From Asticcacaulis sp. YBE204 (GTDB lineage: Bacteria; Pseudomonadota; Alphaproteobacteria; Caulobacterales; Caulobacteraceae), in the NCBI RefSeq assembly GCF_000495855.1, contig NZ_AWGF01000005.1, positions 1-64,000 on the forward strand: a stretch of DNA of 64,000 nucleotides, read 5' to 3'. Position numbers and translations under genes: made by a program. Under the pieces are notes generated by a model. That model was not told the origin of the DNA and made no database searches. It saw only the letters and a list, made by a program, of their open reading frames with translations. Shown piece after piece: positions 1-7,737 of this stretch (the first letter of the stretch is position 1; each line of letters opens with the position of its first letter).

Positions 1-41
1 CCATTTAGTAATGTCGCACCTGTGCCAGTTAGAGATGGCAC

Positions 42-63
42 CCTCCCACATATTTGTGGGAGG
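42..63. terminator. Hairpin just inside the IS left end
   Basis: A perfect 9-bp stem, CCTCCCACA (42-50) and TGTGGGAGG (55-63), closes a 4-base loop nine bases before the transposase ATG. Insertion sequences often carry such a hairpin near the left end to block transcription or translation entering from outside. That role is inferred here. No T-tract follows, so it may act by hiding the ribosome site rather than by ending transcription. Confidence 0.55.
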
Positions 64-71
64 CCCTCTAA

Positions 72-1370
72 ATGGCGTTACATATCATGAGCGACAAAGA
101 GCTGGCGCGGTTTGAAGTCTTGCGCGATCTGACGAGCGGTCGGCTGACGGTTTCGACGGCTGCGGAGCTTCTGGGGTTGGAACGCCGGCAGGTCCAGCGT
201 CTGGCCAAAGCCTATCAGGATCAAGGCGCAACCGCTCTCGTGTCCAAGAAGCGCGGCCGACCAAGCAACCGACAGATGCCAGAAAGTTTCAAGGCGCATA
301 CGCTGGCGGTGATCCGTGAGCGCTATGCAGATTTCGGGCCCACCTTGGCGGCGGAGAAGCTACGCGAGGTCCACGGCATCACGATTGGGCGCGAGACACT
401 GCGGCTCTGGATGCTTGAGGCCGGCCTCTGGGCGGACAGACAAAAGCGCCGCGGACGGGTTTACCAGCCGCGCTATCGCCGGGAGTGTGTCGGTGAGTTG
501 ATCCAGGTCGATGGCTCCGAGCACTGGTGATTCGAAGAGCGCGGGCCACAATGCACCCTGCTCGTCTTCATCGACGACGCCACCAGTCGACTGATGCACC
601 TGCAGTTCGTTCAGTCGGAGTCGACCTTCGCCTATTTCAACGCTACCCAGCGATATCTGGAGCAGCACGGTAAACCCATAGCCTTTTACACTGACAAGCA
701 TGCGGTCTTCCGCGTGAACAAGCCCGCGGGGCTTCACGGCGACGGCATGACTCAGTTCGGTCGCGCGCTGAAGGCCCTGACGATCGAGATCATCTGTGCC
801 AACTCCAGCCAGGCCAAGGGCCGCGTAGAGCGCGCCAACAAGACCTTGCAAGACCGTCTGGTAAAGGAGCTTCGGCTCGCCGGCATCAGCACCATGGAGG
901 CTGGCAACGCCTTCTTGCCGACCTTCATGGCCGACTACAACACCCGCTTTGCCAAGGCGCCGTTCAACGACAAGGATCTCCACCGGCCGATGACGCCCAG
1001 GGACCGGCTGGATGAGGCCTTCACCTGGCGCGCCGAACGAACGCTGTCGCAGTCGCTCACTCTCCAGTACGACAACATCCTATTCATGATCGAACCGTCC
1101 GAATTTGCTCAGGCAGCAATCGGCCAGCGGGTCGAGGTCGTGGACTTTCCCGATGGGCGATTGGAGGTTCGCTACAAAGGCCGGAGCATGCCCTACCGCA
1201 CCTTCGACAAGCTGCGGCGCGTCACCGAGACGGCAGTCCTTGAGAACAAGCGCCTCGGCGGCCTCCTCGCCCTGATCCGCCAGAGCCAGCAATCCGAGCC
1301 ACCCGGCATGCGCACCAGCAAGGCACCGAAGCGGCGCGATCAGACCAAGCATATGTTCAGCGTTGGTTGA
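72..1370 (+). pseudogene. ISNCY-family DDE transposase, interrupted by TGA
   Basis: This transposase would cut and join the ends of the surrounding element. It is a single frame split by one stop codon: residues 1-152 (72-530) carry the N-terminal helix-turn-helix and the start of the catalytic core (QVDGSEHW), and the downstream part (up to 1370) carries YTDKHAVFRVN and GRVERANKTLQDR, which supply the other acidic residues of the DDE site. The stop at 528-530 follows a TGG Trp codon where relatives usually have Trp before FE-RGP, so TGG to TGA is the simplest explanation. There is no frameshift. The translation start could be 72 or 87. The protein is probably inactive unless the stop is read through. 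Confidence 0.88.
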
Positions 1371-1412
1371 TCGATCTTTCGGGTACGGCTTTCACCTGCT
1401 AAGCTTGTTGTC

Positions 1413-1976
1413 ATGACGCGGATGACGGGCTTAACTTCGTATTTTATAGAGGCGCCCGGTCCTTCTAGCGCCGTGGTCGGGTGGTTTCGGAACTTGCCCG
1501 AGCCGCCGGAAGAGACGCCAACGGAATATGGGTTTGTGCTATATTTCCGCAGCTTCGGCCCACTCGTTTATAATGGGAACGGCTCCATTGACGTTTCACG
1601 GTCACCGGTCGTGACTGTTGTCTTGCCGACGCTGCGTCGCGAGATACTTTGGACGGTCGGCGAAGTTCATTTTCTACCCACCTTGTCCTTACCGGAAGGC
1701 AAGCGCCTGCAAAACATCGTTCGCGCGTTCTCCAGGTGGCTAAAAGAAAAGAACAAAATTTACGATCAGTCGCCAAAAGTGGTGAGCCCTTTCGCTTATT
1801 ACATTGAGGGTTCGGCCAAGAATCGCGGCGACATCTACGCGCTCCCCAGCGGTCTTGAACATCTGGAGCGCGGTGGCTACGTCATAAGCCACGGCGACAA
1901 TGAATTTGTCGTGGACCGGGTTTGCCGTCAGCTCCGACTAAGGGGCATCAACTCCGGTTCTGCCGACGGCCGCTAA
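1413..1976 (+). CDS. Hypothetical protein, IS passenger
   Basis: A 187-residue protein of no family I recognise, lying 42 bp after the transposase and before the right inverted end, so it travels inside the element. It has no signal peptide or membrane segment. The middle contains a run of beta-like hydrophobic stretches (VVTVVLPTLRREILWTVGEVHF), and the C-terminal third is mixed alpha/beta in appearance. Codon use resembles a real gene, and the opposite frame (1465-1776) is a shadow. It could be an accessory or cargo gene. Nothing in the sequence shows an activity. Confidence 0.6.
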   Translation: MTRMTGLTSYFIEAPGPSSAVVGWFRNLPEPPEETPTEYGFVLYFRSFGPLVYNGNGSIDVSRSPVVTVVLPTLRREILWTVGEVHFLPTLSLPEGKRLQNIVRAFSRWLKEKNKIYDQSPKVVSPFAYYIEGSAKNRGDIYALPSGLEHLERGGYVISHGDNEFVVDRVCRQLRLRGINSGSADGR

Positions 1977-2058
1977 CAGCCAGGTGCCACGGTCGTCGGT
2001 CGGGCGCTGCGCTCGCTTGACAGCTGCGCGCCCACCCGCCGCCCTACTCCACCGACGG

Positions 2059-2102
2059 TGCCAGTGACATTTCTATCTGGCGCAAACTGCGACATTTCTA
2101 AC
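2059..2102. repeat. IS right end with two tandem binding motifs
   Basis: Two direct copies of a GACATTTCTA-type motif occur at about 2065-2074 and 2091-2100, each followed by a C-rich tail. Their reverse complement matches the left end of the element at 4-40. This marks the right boundary of the insertion sequence and shows that the 1413-1976 gene lies inside it. The 2106-2327 stretch to the right holds no supportable gene. Confidence 0.65.
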
Positions 2103-2327
2103 CGGCCTAGACATAATATAATACCGATTTTGTTGAACTGGTTGTCGCCCGCCCTTTGTTCAAGCGACTCTAATCCGGCGCTTTTTCAACCTGGCCCGCA
2201 TGAACAGGCCTGAATTCAACACCGCTGGCTTTGATCTTAAGCTCATATCTGAAGGACGCAGCGATCACCAAAGCGAGAATAATCGCGAGGTATAAGCAAG
2301 CCCTGTTCAAATCAAATTTATCGGCCT

Positions 2328-2516
2328 TCATGGCTTGCGATCTCCGGCCAAAATTGACAACCTCTCTTTGTCGCGAGACAGGGCCAGTCGCTTCACCCCA
2401 TCCTCGATCAAGAACGCAACCAGCCGCGATCTGCTCAAGCCGTAGTGGGCTTGCAGTTGCTGGGCCTGCACTAGAACAGATTCAGGCACCCTTACTGAAA
2501 TGACTTTCGTATCCAT
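2328..2516 (-). CDS. Small ribbon-helix-helix (CopG-like) protein
   Basis: A 62-residue protein. It begins with a beta strand (KVISVRVPESVL) followed by two helices (VQAQQLQAHYGLSRSRLVAFLIEDGVKRL), the layout of ribbon-helix-helix DNA-binding proteins such as CopG and many antitoxins. No toxin gene sits beside it, so it may be an orphan antitoxin or a small regulator. It lies between the insertion sequence and the divergent membrane operon starting at 2673, and could act on that promoter. No good Shine-Dalgarno sequence is visible before the ATG at 2516. Confidence 0.5.
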   Translation of the reverse strand: MDTKVISVRVPESVLVQAQQLQAHYGLSRSRLVAFLIEDGVKRLALSRDKERLSILAGDRKP

Positions 2517-2624
2517 GCAGTTAATCTAGCGCACATCGCTGAAAAGAATCTTAACGCGTGTAATACAAGCGATAATAATTTCAGGAGGCATGCGCATGCT
2601 GCGATCGGAAACCGAAAGCCTGTT

Positions 2625-2643
2625 GCAATTCATTCTCATTTTA
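2625..2643. promoter_or_regulatory. Candidate Fur box
   Basis: The site GCAATTCATTCTCATTTTA reads on the other strand as AATGAGAATGAATTGC, close to the proteobacterial Fur-box pattern. A TAATAT -10-like element follows at 2642-2647, about 26 bp before the chosen start of the next gene (2673), so a bound repressor would block the promoter. This suggests iron control of the 2673-4404 operon. It is a sequence match only. Confidence 0.45.
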
Positions 2644-2672
2644 ATATGGTGAAGCTGTTCAGGAGATTTTTC

Positions 2673-3062
2673 ATGCGCGCCGTCCGTAACTCACTCAAAG
2701 CCACTGTTTTAGCTCTTTCTCTTCTCGTCCTGCCAGGGATCGCTTTGGCACACGCCGGTCACAAGCCGCTGCACGGTGGCATGCTCGACTACTATCAGGA
2801 GACCTCGGTCGAACTGGTGGTCAAGCCTTCGGGCGTCGAAGTCTATGTACAGTACGACGACGAGAACATCCCCAGTCAGGGGCTGACCGGTACGGTCAAG
2901 GTCACCGCGCCGGGTGCGAAGGCCAAGGCCTTCAAGCTGTCGCCCGCTGGCGGTAACAAGCTGGAAGCCAAGGGCGTGAAAGCTCCCAAGGGCTCGGTCG
3001 TTGAAGTCACTCTGAACGGCGTGGAAGATACACCCGCCCTGACCGCCTATTCGATCAAGTAA
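2673..3062 (+). CDS. Exported small protein of the HupE operon
   Basis: A 129-residue exported protein when started at the ATG at 2673, which has an AGGAG ribosome site about 8 bases upstream; the longer frame from 2646 would begin on the likely -10 element. It has an N-terminal signal peptide ending near LALA, then a mature start with HAGHKPLHGG, a histidine-rich stretch that could bind a metal, followed by beta-rich sequence ending at a TAYSIK tail. It is the first gene of a three-gene unit with a HupE/UreJ-type membrane protein, 7 bp from the next ORF, so it may present metal to that protein. The family is not recognised. Confidence 0.75.
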   Translation: MRAVRNSLKATVLALSLLVLPGIALAHAGHKPLHGGMLDYYQETSVELVVKPSGVEVYVQYDDENIPSQGLTGTVKVTAPGAKAKAFKLSPAGGNKLEAKGVKAPKGSVVEVTLNGVEDTPALTAYSIK

Positions 3063-3069
3063 GCGGTTC

Positions 3070-3792
3070 ATGCCCGACACCACCTATCGCGATGAACTAT
3101 GGCGCCCGCTGGTCTTTACCGGCGTGGCGTTTCTGGCCGTCCTCCTGTGCCTTTTGGCACCGGACGCTCTGGCGCATGGCGTATCGGATAAGGACAAGAC
3201 TTTCATTCAGGGCATAACCGGCGTTCATGTTGTCCCCTACATGTACCTCGGTGCCAAGCACATGGTCACGGGATACGACCACCTGCTGTTCCTGTTCGGC
3301 GTGATTTTCTTCCTTTACCGACTGAGTGACGTCACCAAATACGTCACCCTGTTTGCGGTGGGGCACTCGATCACCCTGCTGGCGGGCGTTTTGCTGAATA
3401 TCCACGCCAGTCCCTATATTATCGACGCCATCATCGGACTGTCGGTCGTCTATAAGGGCCTCGACAATCTCGGCGGGCTCAAGCGTGTTCTGGGCTTCCA
3501 GCCTGATCCGAAGGCGGCGGTTCTGGTCTTCGGCCTGTTTCACGGTTTCGGACTGGCGACCAGGATTCAGGAGCTGTCTTTTTCGCGCGACGGTCTTCTG
3601 GCCAATCTGATCAGCTTCAACGTCGGGATAGAGATCGGTCAGTTCATCGCGCTGAGCGCCATCCTCATCCTGATGACACTGTGGCGTCAGACGCCACGGT
3701 TCCATCGCTCGGCGGTCGCGGCCAACGCACTTCTGATGTGCGCGGGCTTCATCCTTATCGGTTGTCAGCTTTCCGGACTCGTTACGGGGTAA
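3070..3792 (+). CDS. HupE/UreJ-family membrane protein
   Basis: A 240-residue integral membrane protein of the HupE/UreJ family, whose members are associated with nickel or cobalt permease-like functions. An N-terminal hydrophobic segment (residues about 14-33) ends in ALAHG and may be a signal sequence. Six or so further helices follow. The family signature GYDHLLFLFGVIFFL and the motif GHSITLL, plus FGLFHGFGLA, place conserved His and Asp residues in the membrane. It follows the exported His-rich protein by 7 bp and the next gene follows by 3 bp, so the three are surely co-transcribed. The Fur-like site upstream suggests that iron may be the relevant metal. The substrate is not shown. Confidence 0.85.
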   Translation: MPDTTYRDELWRPLVFTGVAFLAVLLCLLAPDALAHGVSDKDKTFIQGITGVHVVPYMYLGAKHMVTGYDHLLFLFGVIFFLYRLSDVTKYVTLFAVGHSITLLAGVLLNIHASPYIIDAIIGLSVVYKGLDNLGGLKRVLGFQPDPKAAVLVFGLFHGFGLATRIQELSFSRDGLLANLISFNVGIEIGQFIALSAILILMTLWRQTPRFHRSAVAANALLMCAGFILIGCQLSGLVTG

Positions 3793-3795
3793 TCC

Positions 3796-4404
3796 ATGTC
3801 CAAGCCGCTCGATACTTCCACGCCATACACGGTTTCGACGCCTACCCTGATCAAGGTTACGGGCGCGGCTCTCTTGGGCGCCGCGGTCATCCTGGTCCTG
3901 TTCGTCCTGCCGGCGGAACGCGGCATCGACCTGACCGGCGCGGGCAAGGCCATGGGTCTCACCAGCATGACCAATGCCGAAGACGTCGAAACTCCGGACG
4001 AAGCCTCGGCTGAAACCGCCGAAGTCTATATCGTTCCGGCCCAGACCAGAGCCTCCATCGTCAAGACAACGCCCCTGCGCTCGGATGAGCAAACCCTGAC
4101 TCTGGCGCCGCACTCCGGGGCAGAGATCAAGGCGCATATGAAGACCGGCGATCATTTCATCTATAGCTGGACCTCAACGGCACCGGTCAAGGCCGACATG
4201 CACGCGGAAAAGAAGGGCGACACCAGCGGCGACTTCACCGAATACTGGAAGGACAAGGGCCTGAGCCACGATCAGGGCGCGCTGACCGCGCCGTTCGAGG
4301 GCACGCACGGCTGGTACTTCCGCAATCAGGGCAAGGAGCCGCTGACCGTCACCGTCAAAACGTCGGGCTTCTATCAGGATCTCGTCATTCTACAGGTCGA
4401 ATAG
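3796..4404 (+). CDS. Single-pass transmembrane anchor protein
   Basis: A 202-residue protein with a short cytoplasmic N-terminus, one membrane helix (about residues 24-44, GAALLGAAVILVLFVLP) and a periplasmic domain of roughly 155 residues. The periplasmic part has beta-strand sequence with a GDHFIYSWTST motif and an aromatic HGWYFRNQG motif near the C-terminus. Such proteins are usually annotated as transmembrane anchor proteins and are found beside HupE/UreJ genes. It starts 3 bp after the HupE stop codon and is the last gene of the unit, ending convergently with the TetR gene 22 bp away. Its function is unknown; a role in assembling or feeding the transporter is inferred. Confidence 0.7.
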   Translation: MSKPLDTSTPYTVSTPTLIKVTGAALLGAAVILVLFVLPAERGIDLTGAGKAMGLTSMTNAEDVETPDEASAETAEVYIVPAQTRASIVKTTPLRSDEQTLTLAPHSGAEIKAHMKTGDHFIYSWTSTAPVKADMHAEKKGDTSGDFTEYWKDKGLSHDQGALTAPFEGTHGWYFRNQGKEPLTVTVKTSGFYQDLVILQVE

Positions 4405-4426
4405 TCGATAAGACCGTTCACCATGG

Positions 4427-4984
4427 TCACGGCGCCGTGAAGGTTGAGCGCACCAATGCGCGGCTGGTAATGTGGAGCATGCCGGCCAGCTCCGCAGACG
4501 TCAGCGCCATCTGCCCCAGCACCCACGGAGATAAGATGGCGAACTGCGCGGCAGCGATCTGCCTGGCCAGCAGATCTGCCGGGACCGACGCTTCGTGGCA
4601 AGCCTCCAGCTTGTCCAGTCTTGCCTGTACGGCTTCGGCCAGCATGGGCTGAAGCAGATCGCGTCCCTGATGGTGAAGCAGCACGCGGGCAAAGGCCTGC
4701 CGCTCGCGCATATGCTGTAACCACCACGCCAGTTGCGCCGGTACGTCACGCGATCCAATGACCGATGCCAGCGCCGCCATGACCGGTTGCAGACTGTCGC
4801 GCAAAAGGTCGGCCTTGGTGCGAAAATGCTCGTAAAGGGTCGAACGGCCGACGTCTGCGCGCGCCGCGACCTGCACTAAAGTCACGGCTTCATACTTGTG
4901 TTCAAACAACAGGGCGATGAAGGCTTCCCTGATCGCCTTGCGGGTCCGTGCCTGACGGCGATCCATCACATCATTATCAGACAT
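4427..4984 (-). CDS. TetR/AcrR-family transcriptional regulator
   Basis: A 185-residue regulator. The N-terminal helix-turn-helix is clear: RRQARTRKAIREAFIALL, then VTLVQVAARADVGRSTLYEHF, the TetR recognition helix region. The remaining 120 residues form the variable ligand domain. The start at 4984 is chosen over 5041 because GAGGG lies 6 bases before this ATG. It is divergent from the VOC/GrpB-Nudix pair that begins at 5089, with about 100 bp between, so those genes are the most likely targets besides itself. No clear palindrome was found in that gap. The ligand is unknown. Confidence 0.9.
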   Translation of the reverse strand: MSDNDVMDRRQARTRKAIREAFIALLFEHKYEAVTLVQVAARADVGRSTLYEHFRTKADLLRDSLQPVMAALASVIGSRDVPAQLAWWLQHMRERQAFARVLLHHQGRDLLQPMLAEAVQARLDKLEACHEASVPADLLARQIAAAQFAILSPWVLGQMALTSAELAGMLHITSRALVRSTFTAP

Positions 4985-5088
4985 TTTGCCCTCATTGTCC
5001 GGTATCGGCCATTTCATATTACATGATGGGCGCAAACGCACCTTTCCTCTGTTACGGTATATGCCTGTTCCTCAGAAGAGAGTGCACC

Positions 5089-5457
5089 ATGCCCCGGATA
5101 CTGGATCAAAGGCTGTTTGTGCCGACGAAGGACTTTCGCCGATCAATCGATTTCTATAGCCGGATGGGCTGGACATCGGCCTATCAGGACGCCGATCTGG
5201 CGCTGATGAAGCTGAGCCCCTCGCATTTTTTCCTGCAGAACGCCTTTGTCGAAGCGTGGGCGCACAACACCATGATCCACCTCGTCGTCGATGACGCCAC
5301 GGCATGGTTCGAAACCGCGCGCCGTGTAAAGGCGGACGGCGGTTTCGATGAGGTCACCGTGCATCCGCCCCGGCGGGAGGCCTATGGCGCGCTGGCAACC
5401 CATGTGCTCGATCCGGCAGGTGTACTTCTGTTCTTTGCCCAAATGGATGCGGCCTAA
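5089..5457 (+). CDS. VOC-family (glyoxalase/bleomycin resistance) protein
   Basis: A 122-residue single VOC-fold module. It starts at the ATG at 5089 after an AGAAGAGAG ribosome site. The sequence shows the beta-alpha-beta-beta-beta repeat: RLFVPTKDFRRSIDFYSRMG at the start, a central MIHLVVDD strand and a C-terminal HVLDPAGVLLFFAQ strand. Such proteins are metal-dependent enzymes or drug-binding proteins; similar short ones are often bleomycin-resistance-like. It overlaps the next gene by 11 bp, so the two are translationally coupled. The substrate is not evident. Confidence 0.85.
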   Translation: MPRILDQRLFVPTKDFRRSIDFYSRMGWTSAYQDADLALMKLSPSHFFLQNAFVEAWAHNTMIHLVVDDATAWFETARRVKADGGFDEVTVHPPRREAYGALATHVLDPAGVLLFFAQMDAA

Positions 5458-6433
5458 AGTGAGCGTCGAACTGGCCCCATACACGACGGCCTGGTGTCAC
5501 GCCTTCGAGGCGGAAGCGAAGGCCCTGCGCTCTGTTTTGGACACGGTTCTTATCGAACTCCATCACATCGGCAGTACGGCCATACAGGGGATCGTCGCCA
5601 AACCCGTCATCGATATGCTGGGCGTCGTCACCTCCCTGGAGGCTGTCGATGCGGCGGACACAGCCTTACTGAAGGCGGGTTATGTGCCGAAGGGCGAAAA
5701 CGGTATCACCGGTCGTCGCTATTTCCAGAAGTCGAACACCGTAACGGGCCAGCGGACGCACCACCTGCATCTCTATCCTTCCGGCTCGCCACACATTGAG
5801 CGGCATCTGGCGTTTCGTGATTATTTGCGGGCCCATCCTCAAAAGGCCGCTGAATACAACGATCTGAAACGGCGCATCCTGGCCGACAAGCCCTTATCGA
5901 GAACCGCCTATCAGGATTTGAAAGCGCCCTTTATCCTCGCCACGGAGGCCATGGCGGTCGAATGGCACCGACAACGTCCCCCGGCTCCGGCGCGATCCGA
6001 CAAGGCGTGCCCGGTGATCTACAGACGCCGGGATGATAGGATCGAAGTCCTGGCCTTCCGTCACCCGACCGCCGACCTGCAGTTCGTCAAGGGCAGCATC
6101 GAACCCGGAGAAGTCCCGGAAACGGCCGCCCGGCGCGAACTGAAGGAAGAGAGTGGGATCGCTCTTGTCGACCCTATGGGGTTTATCGGCGCGCATCGCC
6201 TCGGTGAACAACAGAGGCTCTGGTATTTCTACCTTGCCGAGGTTGCCGATTTACCGGACCGCTGGTCGCATCAGACCGAGGACGACGACGGTCATGTCTT
6301 CGACTTTTTCTGGCACCCATCGGGTGAAAATCTGACGGTCGAATGGCATCCCCTCTTTCATGAGATGTTTTCGGTGATCCAGACATCCCTTTTTTCTCTA
6401 CACACACGCGTCCATCCGTCGCGACCTCTCTAG
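5447..6433 (+). CDS. GrpB-Nudix fusion protein
   Basis: A 328-residue two-domain protein. The first half (about 1-170) is a GrpB/UPF0157 domain of the nucleotidyltransferase superfamily, with HHIGSTAIQGIVAKPVIDMLG. The second half (about 185-315) is a Nudix hydrolase: the whole Nudix box is present, G-x5-E-x7-REL-x-EE-x-GI (GSIEPGE ... RELKEESGI). A Nudix enzyme cleaves nucleoside diphosphates linked to another group. The ATG at 5447 is chosen, inside the end of the VOC gene; the longer frame from 5348 is only its overlap. GrpB domains are sometimes found with coenzyme or dephospho-CoA kinases. The substrate of the fusion is unknown. Confidence 0.85.
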   Translation: MRPKVSVELAPYTTAWCHAFEAEAKALRSVLDTVLIELHHIGSTAIQGIVAKPVIDMLGVVTSLEAVDAADTALLKAGYVPKGENGITGRRYFQKSNTVTGQRTHHLHLYPSGSPHIERHLAFRDYLRAHPQKAAEYNDLKRRILADKPLSRTAYQDLKAPFILATEAMAVEWHRQRPPAPARSDKACPVIYRRRDDRIEVLAFRHPTADLQFVKGSIEPGEVPETAARRELKEESGIALVDPMGFIGAHRLGEQQRLWYFYLAEVADLPDRWSHQTEDDDGHVFDFFWHPSGENLTVEWHPLFHEMFSVIQTSLFSLHTRVHPSRPL

Positions 6434-6621
6434 GGTAGCCCTGCGCGTCTGCCGCCGGATGGCTCGGATCGTACTCTTCCGGAAACGCCTTCGGTCCGGC
6501 TCGACTTTGGCAAGTTCCACCCCCCGCGCGCCATCAATCAAATGCGCTTGAAACACAGGCAACTGGTGTCGATACGAGCTTCACCGGGCGTTTGAGCGGC
6601 CGATGCCGCGTTGGCACGGCA

Positions 6622-7737
6622 CTATCGCGTGGCACCTTCTCGATCGGCATGCTCGCACACCCGCCGGCTCTCGACGATGACGTTAACGACGTATTCTGCA
6701 TCGGGCCCTGCACCGTAGATCAACCCGGAAGTCAACCCCGATTGCCAAAGGCGGCCTACAAGATAGAGCCCGTCCGCCTGCGACACGCCCCGGTCATGAA
6801 CAATTCGGCCGTCTGCGTCCTTGGCTTCGGGTATGTCTACCCATTTGAGGTCCATGCCGTAGCCGACGCACCAGATCACGGAACGCACCTTCAGGGTCTG
6901 AGCGTCCTTGAATGTCGCTGTCTCGTCTTTCGTGGCAATCAATCGCGGATGTAGCTTGACTCCCCTGGCTTTCAGCACCTTGTCTTGGGGGACGGTGCTG
7001 GGAATAGGGCGCCGCAGCCCCTTCCCTGTCCGGTAGCGCCGGGTATCAAATAGCCCCACCCATTCGAGCCACCGCCACAGGCTCTTACCCAGCAACCGCG
7101 CAGGCAGCGTCAGTTGTGGTCGCCCCTTAGCCAGATGCACCTCGTGGGTATCCGCAAGGTCGAATGCCAGATCACGACCCGTCGCACCGTCCCCAACCAC
7201 GAGCACAGGGCCCAAGGGCACATCCTTCGGGTTCTTGTAGGCCGTCGCGTTCATTTGATGAACCTTCGGTGCCAACGTGTTGCGCATCCCCGGAATGATG
7301 GTCGACGGGTAGGTCCCAAACGCGAGAATGACCTTCCGAGCCCTCAACGTTGTCTGGTTCGACAGCATCAGTTCAAAGCTGCTATCCGCGAGGCGGCGGA
7401 CTTTATCGACGCGCAACCCGAACAAGATGGGAAGTTCGAAATGGGTCGCGTAATTCTCCAGGTAATCCGCAAACTCATCCCGATCAGGATAACCTTCCGG
7501 ATCACCAGACATGTCGCGCCCGGGCAAGCCGTTGAATTCGCGTGGCGTAAAGAGTTTTAGGCTGTCGTAACGCTTGCGCCAGACCTCGCCCACACGGCGA
7601 TCGCGGTCGATAATCACGAAGTCGATGCCAGCATGTTTGAGAAAGTACCCTGCGGCCAACCCTGACTGTCCGGCGCCTACTACAATGACATCGTAGACGC
7701 GCGCCAGCCTTGGCGGTTCAACACGCCTACGCATCAC
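6622..7737 (-). CDS. Flavin-dependent NAD(P)H oxidoreductase (monooxygenase-like)
   Basis: A 371-residue flavoprotein with two dinucleotide-binding motifs: GAGQSG near residue 21 for FAD and GDGATG near residue 183 for NAD(P)H. The arrangement, with a segment GEVWRKRYDSLKLFTPREF after the first motif, matches the flavin-containing monooxygenase and thioredoxin-reductase-like CzcO group often found in metal-resistance clusters. It overlaps the P-type ATPase stop by 11 bp (7727-7737), so it is the last gene of the metal operon. Its role in metal resistance is inferred from position; redox handling of a metal or thiol is possible. Confidence 0.82.
   Translation of the reverse strand: MMRRRVEPPRLARVYDVIVVGAGQSGLAAGYFLKHAGIDFVIIDRDRRVGEVWRKRYDSLKLFTPREFNGLPGRDMSGDPEGYPDRDEFADYLENYATHFELPILFGLRVDKVRRLADSSFELMLSNQTTLRARKVILAFGTYPSTIIPGMRNTLAPKVHQMNATAYKNPKDVPLGPVLVVGDGATGRDLAFDLADTHEVHLAKGRPQLTLPARLLGKSLWRWLEWVGLFDTRRYRTGKGLRRPIPSTVPQDKVLKARGVKLHPRLIATKDETATFKDAQTLKVRSVIWCVGYGMDLKWVDIPEAKDADGRIVHDRGVSQADGLYLVGRLWQSGLTSGLIYGAGPDAEYVVNVIVESRRVCEHADREGATR

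Larger units (their letters stand above)
4..2102. mobile_element. ISNCY/IS1202-like insertion sequence with passenger gene
   Basis: The element is bounded by imperfect inverted ends. The left tip (4-17) and the reverse complement of the right tip (2089-2102) agree at 12 of 14 positions around the core AATGTCGC. Each end carries a second inner copy of the motif (left near 28-40, right near 2059-2080), as expected for paired transposase-binding sites. Between them lie a broken transposase (72-1370) and an unrelated ORF (1413-1976). A target-site duplication cannot be tested because the left flank is only about 3 bases long. The exact tips are my estimate. Confidence 0.75.

Noticed and set aside
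2231-2503. 90-residue plus-strand frame
   Set aside because: It is the shadow of the ribbon-helix-helix gene on the other strand.
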